NCBI RefSeq assembly: GCF_035582795.1
Contig: NC_134373.1
Location: 30,102,501-30,166,500, forward strand
DNA from: Mycteria americana
Lineage: Eukaryota > Chordata > Aves > Ciconiiformes > Ciconiidae
Reading direction: 5' to 3'
DNA: 64,000 nt
The notes under the pieces are model-generated. The model was not told the origin of the DNA. It worked only from the letters and a program-made list of their open reading frames with translations, and made no database searches. Positions 13,301-23,981 of the stretch are shown piece by piece. The number at the start of each line of letters is the position of its first letter. Positions within the stretch are counted from its first letter, which is position 1. Position numbers and translations under genes: made by a program.

Positions 13301-16300
13301 GCACTGAGAACCTGCAGTTCAGTGTGGTCTTTCAGTGGCTCAGTGATCATTGCATTTTACCTTGCATAGTGTAGCTTAACCTGGTGAGTGTGAAGTGTTT
13401 TTAAAATTAAAACCAGCAAGCACTATAGTTGCTAAATTTTATTATGTACAAGGTAATCCAGATACTCTTTATTCTCCCATATGTTAACTTGATAAACATT
13501 GTTCCAACAGCAGCTTCAATCACTATAGTTATTTCTGACCTGTGAACAACTTCAGTGTGGGGAGAGGGGATGGGTCTGTTTACAGTAGCTGTTTTCTAGT
13601 GGAGAAAATAAATTGTGTACAAAAACTTGACACTGACAGTTGATTTCCTGAGAATTACTGAATCTTAAATGATTGCTAGTTCCAATGGGGTTTCAGGCAT
13701 TGAAAAAAGTTAAAGGGTTACAACATGTAATTTCTTGACCATTTGTGAAGATGAGCATGTGTCGGACCTCAAAGACCACATGGAGATATTGAATAAAATG
13801 TACACCTAGCGATCTCAAAAATATGCTGTAACAAGTAATTCCTGAGAAGCTTTCCGTGGAAGGTTGTACCTGTTTTTTGTTTTGTTTTTTTGTTGTTTTG
13901 TGCCAGGAACATTCTCCCGTCAGGCAAAACACAGAGTAGTCCTCCAGCAACCAGTCCAGTATTTCAAGACCCAAGAGAGCTGCTGAAAGCAATCCCTGCC
14001 TCAAACACCTTTGTTCTGTAAGTGATTCAGCAGAAACGTGTTTCTGGGGTAAGGGAATCATGTGGAGATTGTCATGAACAGGTCTGAAAAGATGAGGAAC
14101 AGTTGCTGAGCATTTAGGCTACATCTAACTAAGCAGGTTTACCAATGCATCTTTAATTACTGTTGCAACAGTTAATGAGTGTAGGCCAGGCCTCGGGGTG
14201 AGTATCCTAGCAAGCAGTAAGCGAATCTCTCTCATCTGCTGGAACAACTGAAATATCTGACATCTTGCTGCCCCTGGCTCTAAAGAGGAAGATAAGAGGA
14301 TGGCAGGGAAGGCTTCAGGTGAATTAGAAACAAGGGCTGAAGAAGCTCCTTTGATAGAAGACATTGATACTGTTGTGTCTATACACAGCTGCAGCTGAAA
14401 CTATGAAAGAGAGCAGTAATTTGCAGAGGTAGTTGGAACGCATTTACTTCAGCATACTCACAAACATCAGTCCTTTGTCTGCCTCGCGTGGAACTGGTGT
14501 CGAGTTTTTGGGTTGCGCTATCGGGGAAGCAGCACTGTTTCATGCTATCCAGGCAGTGTGCTGATGAGAATGTTTTCTCCTTTCAGTAATGCGTTAAATG
14601 AGGACAACGCTGCCTCTAACCATGAGGACCTGCTGATTCCAGCTAGTCTGGCTCCAGCTGAGGAGGCTGCTCTTTCAAAGGTATCACCACCTGCCAGCCT
14701 AGAAGGTTTCTGTGTGTCATGTGCTGAGCTACTGATGCCTCCAGGCAAGCACAGCAGACCTTGCTGCATGCCTCTCATAACTCAATCAATACCAGTCGTT
14801 GGTGAATGCCAAAAAGTGCTTTCTGGAGCAGGCAGGGACACTGTACAGATCTCTCCAAAGGCCATTTCTGAGTGTCCTTTCAGGTTCTTTGCCTGACACT
14901 TATTTTTCTAAACTGATTGTTTTCCTCATGCTGGTAGGGAGCCCCTTATATCCCAATGATTTGATGCTCCAGGAAAGAGACTGCAGGGATGACATGCTGA
15001 TAAAGGCAATTCCTGTCAAAGTAGACACAGAGGGAAAAGTTTAAATTGACATGTTTAAATGTTGTATTCTGGTTACCTTAAGGATAAGATAATTTTTAAC
15101 CGGACTCCATGAAATGCACATAGTAATTCAGGGGTCAACTTTCCTTTGTCCCTCTCCAGAAGAAAAGAGGAGTCCAACATTGGACTCTGCTGTTACTTCA
15201 GCAGACTGAGGGGTTATTCTGGATCACTAAAGCACCATGCCCTTTAGCTGTTGTCCCTCTAAACCAGTATTATGTAGTTGATCCCACTGAATAATTATCA
15301 GTTTCATCTTCTGAGTTCAAATACTCAGCTCACAGACCTCACTGACCTTCTTGTCGAATGGCGCGGTACCCTATCTTTGCATAGGAGAATGGGACAGTTT
15401 CACAGCTTACATGGCAATGACATTCTTTCCAGTACGTTGATGAGAATAAGTGAAATGAAAAGGCTGTTAAAGACGATCATATAGAAAGATTTGAGAAAAC
15501 AGACCTGGTAAACAGTGGTAAGAACACTGGTCTGTAACTTGGGAAGCCACTAGAGTATTCAGCAGACCTATCTGGTTACTACTGGGAATTCAATTCAAAA
15601 CTGATTTATTCCATAGAGCACTCCAGATGACCAGGACGTTTCCTTAACATCATTGACAGAGAATCTAATTGACTTTACAGAAGCCACACCTCGGGTAAAT
15701 GTATTTCAAAACCAAACTTCTTCCTGCACACGTACAGGTTTTTACTCATAAACTCTCTTCTGGCTTTAGTATTTGTCCACCAGGCTTGGATCTGCTTCAG
15801 CAGAATGAAGGGGTGATTGGCCTGCATCACCGCATATGTGTCCCCCTACTTGAAGGGTGGCGGGCATAGGGTTGTAGACCCTACAGCTTTGTAATGGAAG
15901 TGAAAGAACCTGAAGAGTTATCTTGGATCTGTGCCACAAGAACCTGTAGTCTTATTCTAGTACAGCTGCAAGTGCCAGCCTGCTTCTCAGGCTTTTGGGT
16001 ATATATAATACTTCAGAAATTATATGTAAATGTGTCTATACATACACAGACATATATGTGTGTGTGTGTGTGTATACATATATAAAAAATAAATACTCGA
16101 GAAATAAACTTTTAATACAAATCAACCCTTTTATATAGATAAAAAAATCTCTTATAATTTGTGCCGGCAAAAAAGGAGTTACATTGCGTGCACCAAAAAA
16201 AGGAGGAGGAGTAGAACCTTTAAAGTGTTCACAGAAGCATGCTCTCGGTTAACTTTGTCCGCAAAGCAGAAAAAAATAATGGGTTCAGGTGCCTTTTGGA

Positions 16301-18021
16301 AGGGAGCGCTGTGCTGAAACTGCTACCCGTGAGTTTCTGTGAGCGAGCGGGTATTAGCTGTATGCTGTGTGGGTGCCATTTACCTTTTGGTATGAAGTCA
16401 CATAATCTGTAGCTAATCACTGGCATGGTTCCAAGACTAGTGACAGACAAATGTCCAAGATCGTTTTGGGAGGCAGTATTGTTTTGAGAATGTTCTCAGC
16501 TACTTTCAACCTTTTCTAATGAGCATTTATTTGCTTTTTGTAGGTGTCTTCCCAGCCCACGATAACACCGAGGTGGATAGTGCCAGTGAGTTGTTTGACC
16601 ATTCCTTAACAACAACAAAAAAGAAAGCTTTTGTCATGATTAAGAAACAGGAGCTCAAGTAAAATAGTAAAATATAATAATTTGTAATAATTTGAAAGCC
16701 CATAAAATAATGTACCAGACCAAAAATAAAGCAAACTAATTCAGCTGGAGTAAATCAAACAAGATACATATCCTGTTAATATTTAAACTTCATTTTTGCT
16801 GCGTTACATTGCAGGTAGATGCCATAAAGTTTCTTTAAGAACTTGCATTTAGTGAAGCCCACCCTGGAACTTGAGGAACCTTAGTTTTTACTGTTATAAA
16901 TAAATCATATTGAAAACTTAGCTTGTCTTGTCCTGGCAAGTTTTTATTTCAGTTTCCTGTTTCATTCTTCCAACTCAGACTGGACTGATTTCCAATGGGC
17001 CTTTGGGAAATGATGTTGCCTTAGCTATGAAGGCAGTGAAAGACAGCACGGAGACTCTGTTGTCGTCAGCTGGATTGCCACCATCCCAGCAGACATCTGA
17101 AGTCCTTGCAAGGTAAGGTCTCCTCAGCACTCACTTCAGAAGTCTGTATGGGGTAGAAAGGAAGTATGTGCTTTTACTACTTCCACTTAAATAGCTATAG
17201 TGGCTATTTAGACATAGTGCCTTGTTTTGCTGTGCTTATAAACCATAGTTCTATCTCACTTTATAGCATTTGAAATCTTATAAATAAATAAAGCAGCTGA
17301 TGTGTGTATATTTTCATATAGCATTGTTTGAAGGGTAAGAAAACATTTTTTCTAATTCAAGTAAGTAAAGGAACAAAACATACAAATTTAGCTGGAGTTG
17401 GTGGTAAACCTGTTGTCATTTATAAGTGCTATAAAATCGATTAATTCTTTTTAATTATCATTTCACTTCAGTTTCTTTCCTTATCTGCTAACATGTTTTA
17501 GTACTGGACTAAAATTATGGTACACATGAATCTTCTGAAAAATCTCTTTACAGTGTTTCAATACCTGTCAGAGGATGGGCAGGAGAGGGTGGATGTCCCC
17601 CAGTTATTTTCAAGCTGTAAGGAATTCAGAGAACAGAATCCGTAGAAACCTTCCCCCTTGCTATTCCATTCTGCCGTGCTGGTGAGGCAGAATGACAGCA
17701 GTGATCAGGCCTTTCAGTCAGCCTCTCACAATGCGGATGCAGATGGCAGTGATGCTACTGCTGCACTGTGTGAAATTGATTGTTTGCTTTTCTGTAGTTG
17801 TCCGTTGGAAAGGTTTGCCCATTGGTCTCATTAAATTACGAGGGGAACAGCTATTAACACTCTTTGGAACAATACTCATCTTTTTCTTTTTAATCCATCA
17901 TGGCAGATCTTTTTGGAGGAGTGTATTTACAGGGCCTCATTTTTTTTTTTTTTTCCCTTTTAGCCCTCTTACTGAGGATGCTACAATACGAACGAAATGT
18001 TTACTCACCACTGAACTCTAG
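1370..18021 (+). CDS. Multi-exon gene for an unrecognised acidic, probably disordered protein
   Basis: Coding exons joined by phase: 1370 (or 1430)-1455, 5989-6037, 6681-6847, 7404-7498, 12483-12611, 13191-13252, 13907-14017, 14587-14680, 15617-15694, 16544-16585, 16979-17112 and 17964-18021. Each is bounded by AG and GT, and every split codon closes without a stop, which is unlikely by chance for twelve pieces. The product is about 350-370 residues here. It is rich in S, P, E, D, A and T, with no transmembrane segment, zinc motif or clear domain. Short acidic-hydrophobic motifs recur (PLVDLLDS, ENLIDFTE, DPFEDTFLKLKQLE), and an N-terminal basic patch reads GRTKKKGEVSIRKQR. Such composition is common in scaffold and mitotic or cytoskeletal adaptor proteins, but I cannot name a family. 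The 5' end is uncertain: an ATG at 1359 is in frame, yet an AG acceptor at 1368-1369 with the same frame suggests an internal exon. The gene may be the continuation of the left-edge gene. Confidence 0.7.
1935..2470 (-). mobile_element. CR1 LINE 3' fragment, diverged
   Basis: The left side matches the avian CR1 tail in reverse orientation (GAGGTTGGAAGACACCTCTG, then the AGTCCACCCCC core). The right side covers the end of the CR1 reverse-transcriptase ORF in antisense, ending near the motif CCAGTGCTGAGTAGAGGG. The 8-bp end repeats are eroded and T-rich insertions interrupt the copy. It is inactive and 5' truncated, as is usual for CR1. Confidence 0.75.
3292..3400 (+). CDS. Candidate alternative last exon with adjacent polyA signal
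   Basis: After the acceptor CTTACCTTCAG the frame starts with one base of a split codon and runs 35 residues (YNIECPKMKEMNKELH at its start) to TGA at 3398-3400. An AATAAA begins four bases later, at 3404. The start phase equals that of the exons at 237 and 1370/1430. The short length makes chance possible, and no exon in this window splices into it in phase except one lying off the left edge. Confidence 0.25.
3410..5988. other. Intron or intergenic stretch with no supported gene
   Basis: Stretch between candidate exons. ORFs of 60-138 codons occur (for example at 4990-5406) but lack splice context, codon character or a recognisable domain. It is read as intron of the + strand gene. Confidence 0.5.
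7499..12482 (+). other. Large intron of the unrecognised + strand gene
   Basis: Intron between phase-0 exons. It holds T-rich simple tracts (around 8290-8330 and 8702-8727), a GC-richer exon-like island at 11676-11852, and a TAAT-rich stretch at 11862-11945, both listed separately. No other gene is seen. Confidence 0.55.
11676..11852 (+). CDS. Candidate alternative exon inside the large intron
   Basis: Acceptor GACACGCTGCAG is followed in phase 0, matching the preceding exon at 7404-7498, by 58 residues (VVQVGVQQDCACSRA... to ...SYPEKKGHKV) and TAG. The local GC content is higher than the flanking intron. Three frames are open over part of this region, so the open frame may be an effect of composition. 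It would give a truncated isoform if used. Confidence 0.2.
   Translation, partial: VVQVGVQQDCACSRACCRNAALASRKEPAFPATVAYGEESRALSPPAESYPEKKGHKV
12735..12934 (+). mobile_element. CR1 LINE 3' tail, + orientation, old
   Basis: The copy contains recognisable CR1 3' landmarks: the CCTGGACAAGGCCCTGAACA block, a degraded 'dissolve the dispute of the last 3' region, and two terminal 8-bp units ATTCTGTG at 12916-12931. It lies in the intron between exons 12483-12611 and 13191-13252, and its orientation is opposite to the other three CR1 copies. Confidence 0.8.
15695..16543 (+). other. Intron with a (TG)n microsatellite
   Basis: Intron of the + strand gene. It contains an alternating TG tract at about 16057-16072 flanked by TATA-like AT-rich DNA. 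No further coding exon was supported. Confidence 0.5.
16057..16072 (+). repeat. (TG)n microsatellite
   Basis: Eight TG units embedded in CATATA and TATACATATA sequence. Such tracts are often length-polymorphic. Confidence 0.85.
17964..18021 (+). CDS. Terminal exon option A of the unrecognised + strand gene
   Basis: A strong acceptor (14 or more T then CCCTTTTAG) precedes 58 bases. The first base completes the split codon left by the exon ending at 17112, then 18 residues (PLTEDATIRTKCLLTTEL) reach TAG. This gives the shorter C-terminus. No canonical AATAAA is obvious close behind, so the polyadenylation site is unknown. Confidence 0.5.
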
Positions 18022-21000
18022 AAGAAGGAGTTTCTGCACTTCCCACCTTGTAAAAACTCAAATCTTCTAACATCTCCAAGGGATCCTTCCAAAAGACTTG
18101 CTTGGGATCAAACTCTTGCTGAACGGGAGTCAAACAGCCAGCTGGTTTGCTAGGATCCAGGAAGAGACTGCTAAATTTATTGCAATCTAACTGGAATTAC
18201 AGTCTAAACTGGGATATAAAACCACATGCACGTTTGATCTTCTCCCTCAGGAGAAGTGAAATACCACACTGGAGCTAGTTCTGAACGTGAGGAACAGAAT
18301 CTATTTGTGTTCTGCTCACGCTAGGTTTAGTCTTACTTACCCTGTGCTGCCTCTCAAGTGTTAATGAAAAGCGTTCACTGTGATGTTAGCTATGTAGCGT
18401 GTGAGCACGGTATCCCTGACCTCTGTAGCTTAATGTTGGAAAGATGAGGAGAACTTGTAGGGCCACCTTGTGGCCATACTGTGTACGGTGGCTCACAGCA
18501 GCGATGACTCTTTCATACGGCCAAGGACATTTTCTTCTGTGTGATTATTCCTTCTGTTTTTCCTTTCGTTTACCAACACATACTCTCCTTTTTGGCCTTA
18601 AACCCCTTAATAATGCTTGCACCTCTTGTTACAGTACCTGAAAAGAATGAAAATCTAGTCCATCAGTGACCAACTACATTGACTGGATTTGAGCTGCTTG
18701 TTGCAACTAGGAAAAGGAAAATTAACCTGCCAAACAGCTTATAGCATTAGCAGACTACAGCAGAGGTCCCACATTTTGACACTGATTATTTCATTTCCTA
18801 TATGACTCAAATACATGCATTTTAGGCTAGAAATAGGTATGTTTTAAATGCTGAAGCAGTGAAGGTATGAGTACAGCTTTCTTCAGGAACTGCTTATTGG
18901 TTAGTTTTGTTGTCATATAGGACTAGGAAGAAAAAGAATTTTCTTGTTTCTGTTCACATTATTTCTGGGTGGTGTTTCCAGATGATGTGCCTTGGGAATA
19001 CTTACCCATGTACGTAGGGTGGAACTAGATCAGTTCTTAACACCACCTCGAGTCCTGTTCCAAGTGTCATCTAATAGTCTTATGTGGAACAAAGAATAAG
19101 GAAAAAAAGTTCCTGTAAGCAGTTCACTGCTTTGTAGAAGGAAGGTAGGAGCACTTGCAAGAACACACTCCACAGAGCTGGTGAAGGCACTCAGGTAAAG
19201 TACAGGATACAATTTGTAAGAGATCATTTGAGTCCTGGGCAGCAGAATGCCCATGTGGACATGTAGAGGTGAGCACATGGACCCTGGGGATACAGCCTGT
19301 GAAAAAGGGCAGTGCAGAGTCAGAGGGAGGAGAAATACAGAAGCCTGATGATGAACTCCACGTCTCCTAACAGGGAAGCGCAGATGAAACAACTGGGATC
19401 TTTCTTTCTTAGGAAGAGGTTTGTACATATGACTGGGGCTGGAGGATGTTTTCTGCGTAGTGCTGCTGTTTATAAATATTTATATACATGTGGTTCTTAG
19501 AAACAATTTTAAATGTGAAAGTTGGTTCTGAAACCTGTATGCACAACTTCATTTCTGCACACCAGCTGCGTGCACATCTCTCAATGTAGACAGATTTGGA
19601 CCAAACCACTGGGGGCTGTGCAAGTAAGCTGGTGCCCGGCTAGGGCACTAGGGCGTTCGCACTAGGGCACTCTTACTGCTGCTCTTGTGCTCTTGTTTGC
19701 AAGATGCTGAATGAGAGTGTTAAGGAAGAAGCCACGTGACATTTATGTGGCCCGCTGCCACTCCTCAAAACCCCCGAGGCCTTAATAGAGAGTCATAGAA
19801 ACCGTGGGGAGCTCTTAGGACTGACATACGTGGGAGACTCTCTGCAGACAAGATTTGCAGCTCCCTCAAGAACCGGGAGTCAAAACTGGTAGCAGGCGCT
19901 TCAGGTCCCCCCTCCAGCCAGCGCCCAAAGCACTGCGCGGGCAGGCTCCCTGCACTGCCAGCCAGAGGGGAGCTGCTGTTCTGGACCAGGTGGAGCATTG
20001 CTGCTCGCCAGCCGTTCAGCTCTGTCGTTGTTACTTCCAGTTGAGTATTGGCTTTTTTATGTACTTTTAAGTCTGAGCCTTATCACATATTAAAATGTAG
20101 AAGGTTCCCGATTCAAATATCAAATGTCTTAGTCCGGATTAATAATACAGTTGCCAGCAAAGTTCCTGCAGGAAAAGGGAAGCTATGGCTGCAACAGCCT
20201 GCTTCCTGCACAAAGCCAGGACTGTGTGGGGAAACTTGGCACTTGCTATTGATCTGTTTGCTCAGCAGCTGAGCTGGCATTCGCCAGCTACATGTGTTGG
20301 TTTTGTAAATAGACAGAATGCAGTAGCGTTTTCGTTAAGGCGTGTTTGATATTTGACTCTTCCCACTGGGTTCAGGAGCTCTGTGAACTGTTAGCTTCAA
20401 TCCCTCCCAAAAGTAGAATAACAAGTTGACAGTTTTACAGCATTGTGTGTTGAATACCATCCTTAGATTCCTCCCGAGCAATCACGTACAGCAAACAACA
20501 AGTAAATAACAGGTGTGGTGAGTGTGTCCCCCTAAAATCTAAATGGTCCCAAGTAGCCAACTGTTATTTCAGCATGGTTGGGGTAGTGGTGATGGGAGGG
20601 GAATGTTGTATTTGCACACGTGTCCACACACACGAAAATTTCAAAGGGGCAAGGTTTTCCTCAATTTTCAGAGGACTAATACTTGAAACTTTATTTGAAA
20701 ATTTGAAATTTTCAACTGTTAAATTGGGGACTTGAGATTTCTATTAGATTTGGGGCTGCAAACCCAACTCTTTCCAGTGACATTTAATACTTGGAGCAAA
20801 TATTCACTCCTTGTAACTCAACGTAGCTTATTTAGCTATTCCAAATCATTGTATCGGGAGCCTGGCGAGACTAAGGCGCCACAGTTACGCGATCTGAACA
20901 GACACATAGGTATCTGAACATCCTGTAGTTTTGCATCGCTGTTTTGCTTTAAAACTGTAGGTATCCTGTAGTATCATGACTGGCTAACAGGTGACGTAGC

Positions 21001-21654
21001 ATTACTCATCACTTGCAAACACAAATAGGTGTAATAGTTCCTACAGCTACTGTTATAAAGGATTAGTTAATGCCTGTGTGACACTGAGAAAAAGGGATTT
21101 TCTTACCATTGTTATAGTATTGATTGATTGGCTGTAAGGTCCAATCATCCTCTAAAAGTTTATTTTTTGGTATTTATTTAAAGAGATTTATAAATAAAAC
21201 TTTTGTGTGAATCTGGTGTTGGGATGTTGGCAGGTCTGCCAACCGCTTAAAAGCTGTAAGAGTTGACAGGAATGAATAAATGCATGTTCTGTCGCAGTCA
21301 TGTAGAAAAAGCCAGCTCCCTTATTTAAAAAAAAAAAAAAAAGTTCAGATTTTTTTTCCTAACAAAGTTATCCCCCGTTGACTTACTAATGCCTGTCCCA
21401 GCCTGTCCTCATTAACTGGCCTTGCACCCTTTTGCTGTGTGTGCATGTAATGCTGATCAGTGACAGAGGCTTTTTAACTCTATAATTAAAAAATGATAAC
21501 TTACACTAAAACCATAAGTGATTGGATCTAAAAGTAAAAGTGATTTTACTCCAGTCACACTCCATAAGTGATTGGAGTAATAGGTTTTAGAGAAATCTTA
21601 ACATTTATAGTAACAAAAAACCCCCACCCCCTGTCTCAAACTGATTCATCTTAG
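18022..21654 (+). other. Intron or 3' UTR/intergenic stretch without supported genes
   Basis: ORFs of 60-132 codons on both strands (for example 19030-19428 minus) show no splice sites or family motifs. Some GC-richer DNA lies near 19760-20000. Nothing convincing is seen. Confidence 0.5.
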
Positions 21655-21811
21655 GGAGATGCTGGATCTCAGAACTGCGTTTCAGTCTCACCCATTTAGC
21701 CCACCAGGAAGAGACCAGCGAGTCGGCCTCTGCTGCGCACATGGCAGTGGTCTTACAAGCTTTGGAAATGGGTACCACAGCGTGGGAGTTCCGGCCCTCT
21801 TGCAGTGGTAA
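21655..21811 (+). CDS. Terminal exon option B of the unrecognised + strand gene
   Basis: Acceptor GATTCATCTTAG is followed by one base completing the same split codon as option A, then 51 residues (EMLDLRTAFQSHPFSPPG at the start, GVPALLQW at the end) and TAA. Joined to exon 16979-17112 it reads SEVLAREMLDLRTAFQ across the junction, a natural helical continuation. All three + frames are partly open here, and a second acceptor (CCCACCAG at 21704 region) with donor ATTAG|GTAAGT at about 21829 could define a different, non-coding or frame-shifted exon. Confidence 0.4.
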
Positions 21812-23500
21812 TGGGGTTTAATATTAGGTAAGTCATATGACGTAAGTTAGCTGCCTACCTGGTAATCGGTCATGGTTAATGAATTAGCTTGAATGTATTT
21901 GATTTTGAACTTAAATTCTACATGTGGTTTGTCAAAGACAGACAGTGGTGTAAAAGCTATGTTTTGGACAATGTTTTGGACACAGCTTTGGCAAGAAAAT
22001 TTTCAGCACCATTAAGAGGAGCTCAGGTGAACAGTCCACTTACATTTGGGTCTCTTTCCACAAACTGTTTTCAGCCCTTGCCTGTTTTCCCTTTGATTGC
22101 ACCTTGCTCATTCTCGTTTCTTGAAGCAAAGGTGTACTGTTGAGATCAGCATGTCCTTCACAGACAGCACTAGATATATTTTTCACGTTGTGAACATATT
22201 CTGGTACAACCCAAATCTTCTACAGGTTAAGTGTTAGCAGCTCTATTTCACGGCCAGCTAGCATTTAAAGCTCTATCTGGGCACATAGAGTGTTTGTTAG
22301 TTTAGAAAGTTGTAGTACAATTATATAGCTGTTAGACATGGTAACGTCACAGCTTTCAAATGCAGCTGGACAATCATAGCTTTTATACCAAAAAATAAAA
22401 ATAATCCATGCTAATGGCCTTTCAGTGATGCAGGTGTGATCCGTGTGTGTTTGCTCTGAGTGTTAGCACCGTAGATGTAAGTACAGCCCACCCTCACCAC
22501 CCTCAAATGGAGGCAGAGTTGGCGTGATGGCGTTCAGCGCTGCGCTGCCTTGTCACAGTGTTCAGGAGGGAGATCCAAGCGGCCGGCACAGCCTGTTGGA
22601 CGCCAGGATCCATCGCTCAGTGTCACACGTGGTTGCGTGCACCTGCTGGAAATGAGTGGGTACTGACCCTGCAGGGATGTCGGACCCTACGCAGCATGAG
22701 CCGCAAGGTTCTCCTACAAAGTTCGCCTCCTTTTTACGTTTGGCTTGAGCACTCTGCTTCATAAACACGCACCCCCCACACCTATAACTGGACAAACTTA
22801 TTTTTAAAGTATGTAAGAATATTTTTTTAGCTAGATCTTTTTTTGTTAAAGCCACACTAACTACTGTATTTTTACCTTTTATATGTAAAGCTTGGCAATA
22901 GCTCTCAATGTATAATTTATTTGTTGTTTTTTTATAAAACAAAGTGCACCCTCTTGCTTCTGTTTCACAATGATAGTGATGTATGAACTGTTTTAGGCAC
23001 CGCACTGAGATCTGTATTGGAACTGTACATGGGAACGAGAAACTGTGTAGTCCACTCAACCCAGTCTTGAAATGTTTATACTGTAGTTTTGTCTTAAATA
23101 TACCACATCAGTGCAAAAGTCTCGCAGAGTCATCTTTAAGCTCCGCTGTGTTATGCTGGTATGGCAGTAAAAGACCGGTTGGTCAGCCGGGACTTGGGAC
23201 GTGAGCTGTGCGGTGAGGGCCGGTGGGCTGCTGCACCCCTGAAATCAAAGCCAGAGGTGTGTGGCAGACACGTGGTTTGTGCTGAGCGCTCGCCCACCCT
23301 CAGTTCGAGGAGCCTCTGTGGCTGTACATTAACTCTGCAAGACTGTATTTTTCTGTCTGTATGCTAAGGTTGCTTGGCAGCTTCTAATATAAGAGAAGGG
23401 TACCTGGGTTGGTGAGAGATTGGTAAACTTATTTGGGATGTCAAAACTGCTGGCCGTCTTATAAACTTAATTTGTTGTCAATTAAAGCGTAACTTAAGAT
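21812..23500 (+). other. Possible 3' UTR of terminal exon option B
   Basis: The stretch is AT-rich with TGTA-type and ATTTA-like motifs. Possible polyadenylation signals are an AATAAA near 22396 and an ATTAAA near 23481. The texture resembles a long vertebrate 3' UTR. The long minus-strand ORF at 22562-23059 is read as a by-product. Confidence 0.25.
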
Positions 23501-23886
23501 GGGATCTAAACTTGCAGATACATGCTAAAGAATTAAATGCCTTCTTTCCAAAAGAGCTGAGATTGTCCAGGAGGGCTGTCAGGTGTTCACTGGTTTTGAA
23601 AACCAGAGTACTGAGGTGTGTGCCCAGAAAGGGAGTTTTGAACTTCCAAGTGTAATTCCACAAAACGTAGACAAAAGTGCATGTCGGTTAGTTGAGCAAT
23701 CTTGCTTTTATTTCCAGTAAGGGATTGTTTTCTGTTTCGAAGTACAGTGGTGCTAGTGATTGCTTAAAGGAAACGGTTTATTTCCAAAGGCTGACTTTGG
23801 TGAAATGCTTAAGGTGGCAGCAAAGAGCAACCAAACCATTTGATCATCTTCATTTCTCAACAATTAATAAACTTGGGAAAGTATCA

Positions 23887-23981
23887 AAGGGAAGTGAAAT
23901 AATTCCATCCTAATGACAAAAGGAAGTGAAATAATTCCATCCTAATGACGAAAGGAAGTGAAATAATTCCATCCTGATGAC
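23887..23981 (+). repeat. Tandem repeat, 32-bp unit x 3
   Basis: Three head-to-tail units, each containing GAAGTGAAATAATTCCATCC, start at 23891, 23923 and 23955. They differ by single bases (AAAAG/GAAAG; CTAATGAC/CTGATGAC), so the amplification is recent. Confidence 0.9.

Noticed and set aside
17692..18021. 109-codon + ORF as an independent gene
   Set aside because: Only its last 19 codons follow a strong acceptor (17963) in the frame of the preceding exon; the rest is intron.
22562..23059. 165-codon minus-strand ORF
   Set aside because: No splice context, no domain, and AT-rich UTR-like texture. The composition (K, C and S runs) looks like chance translation.
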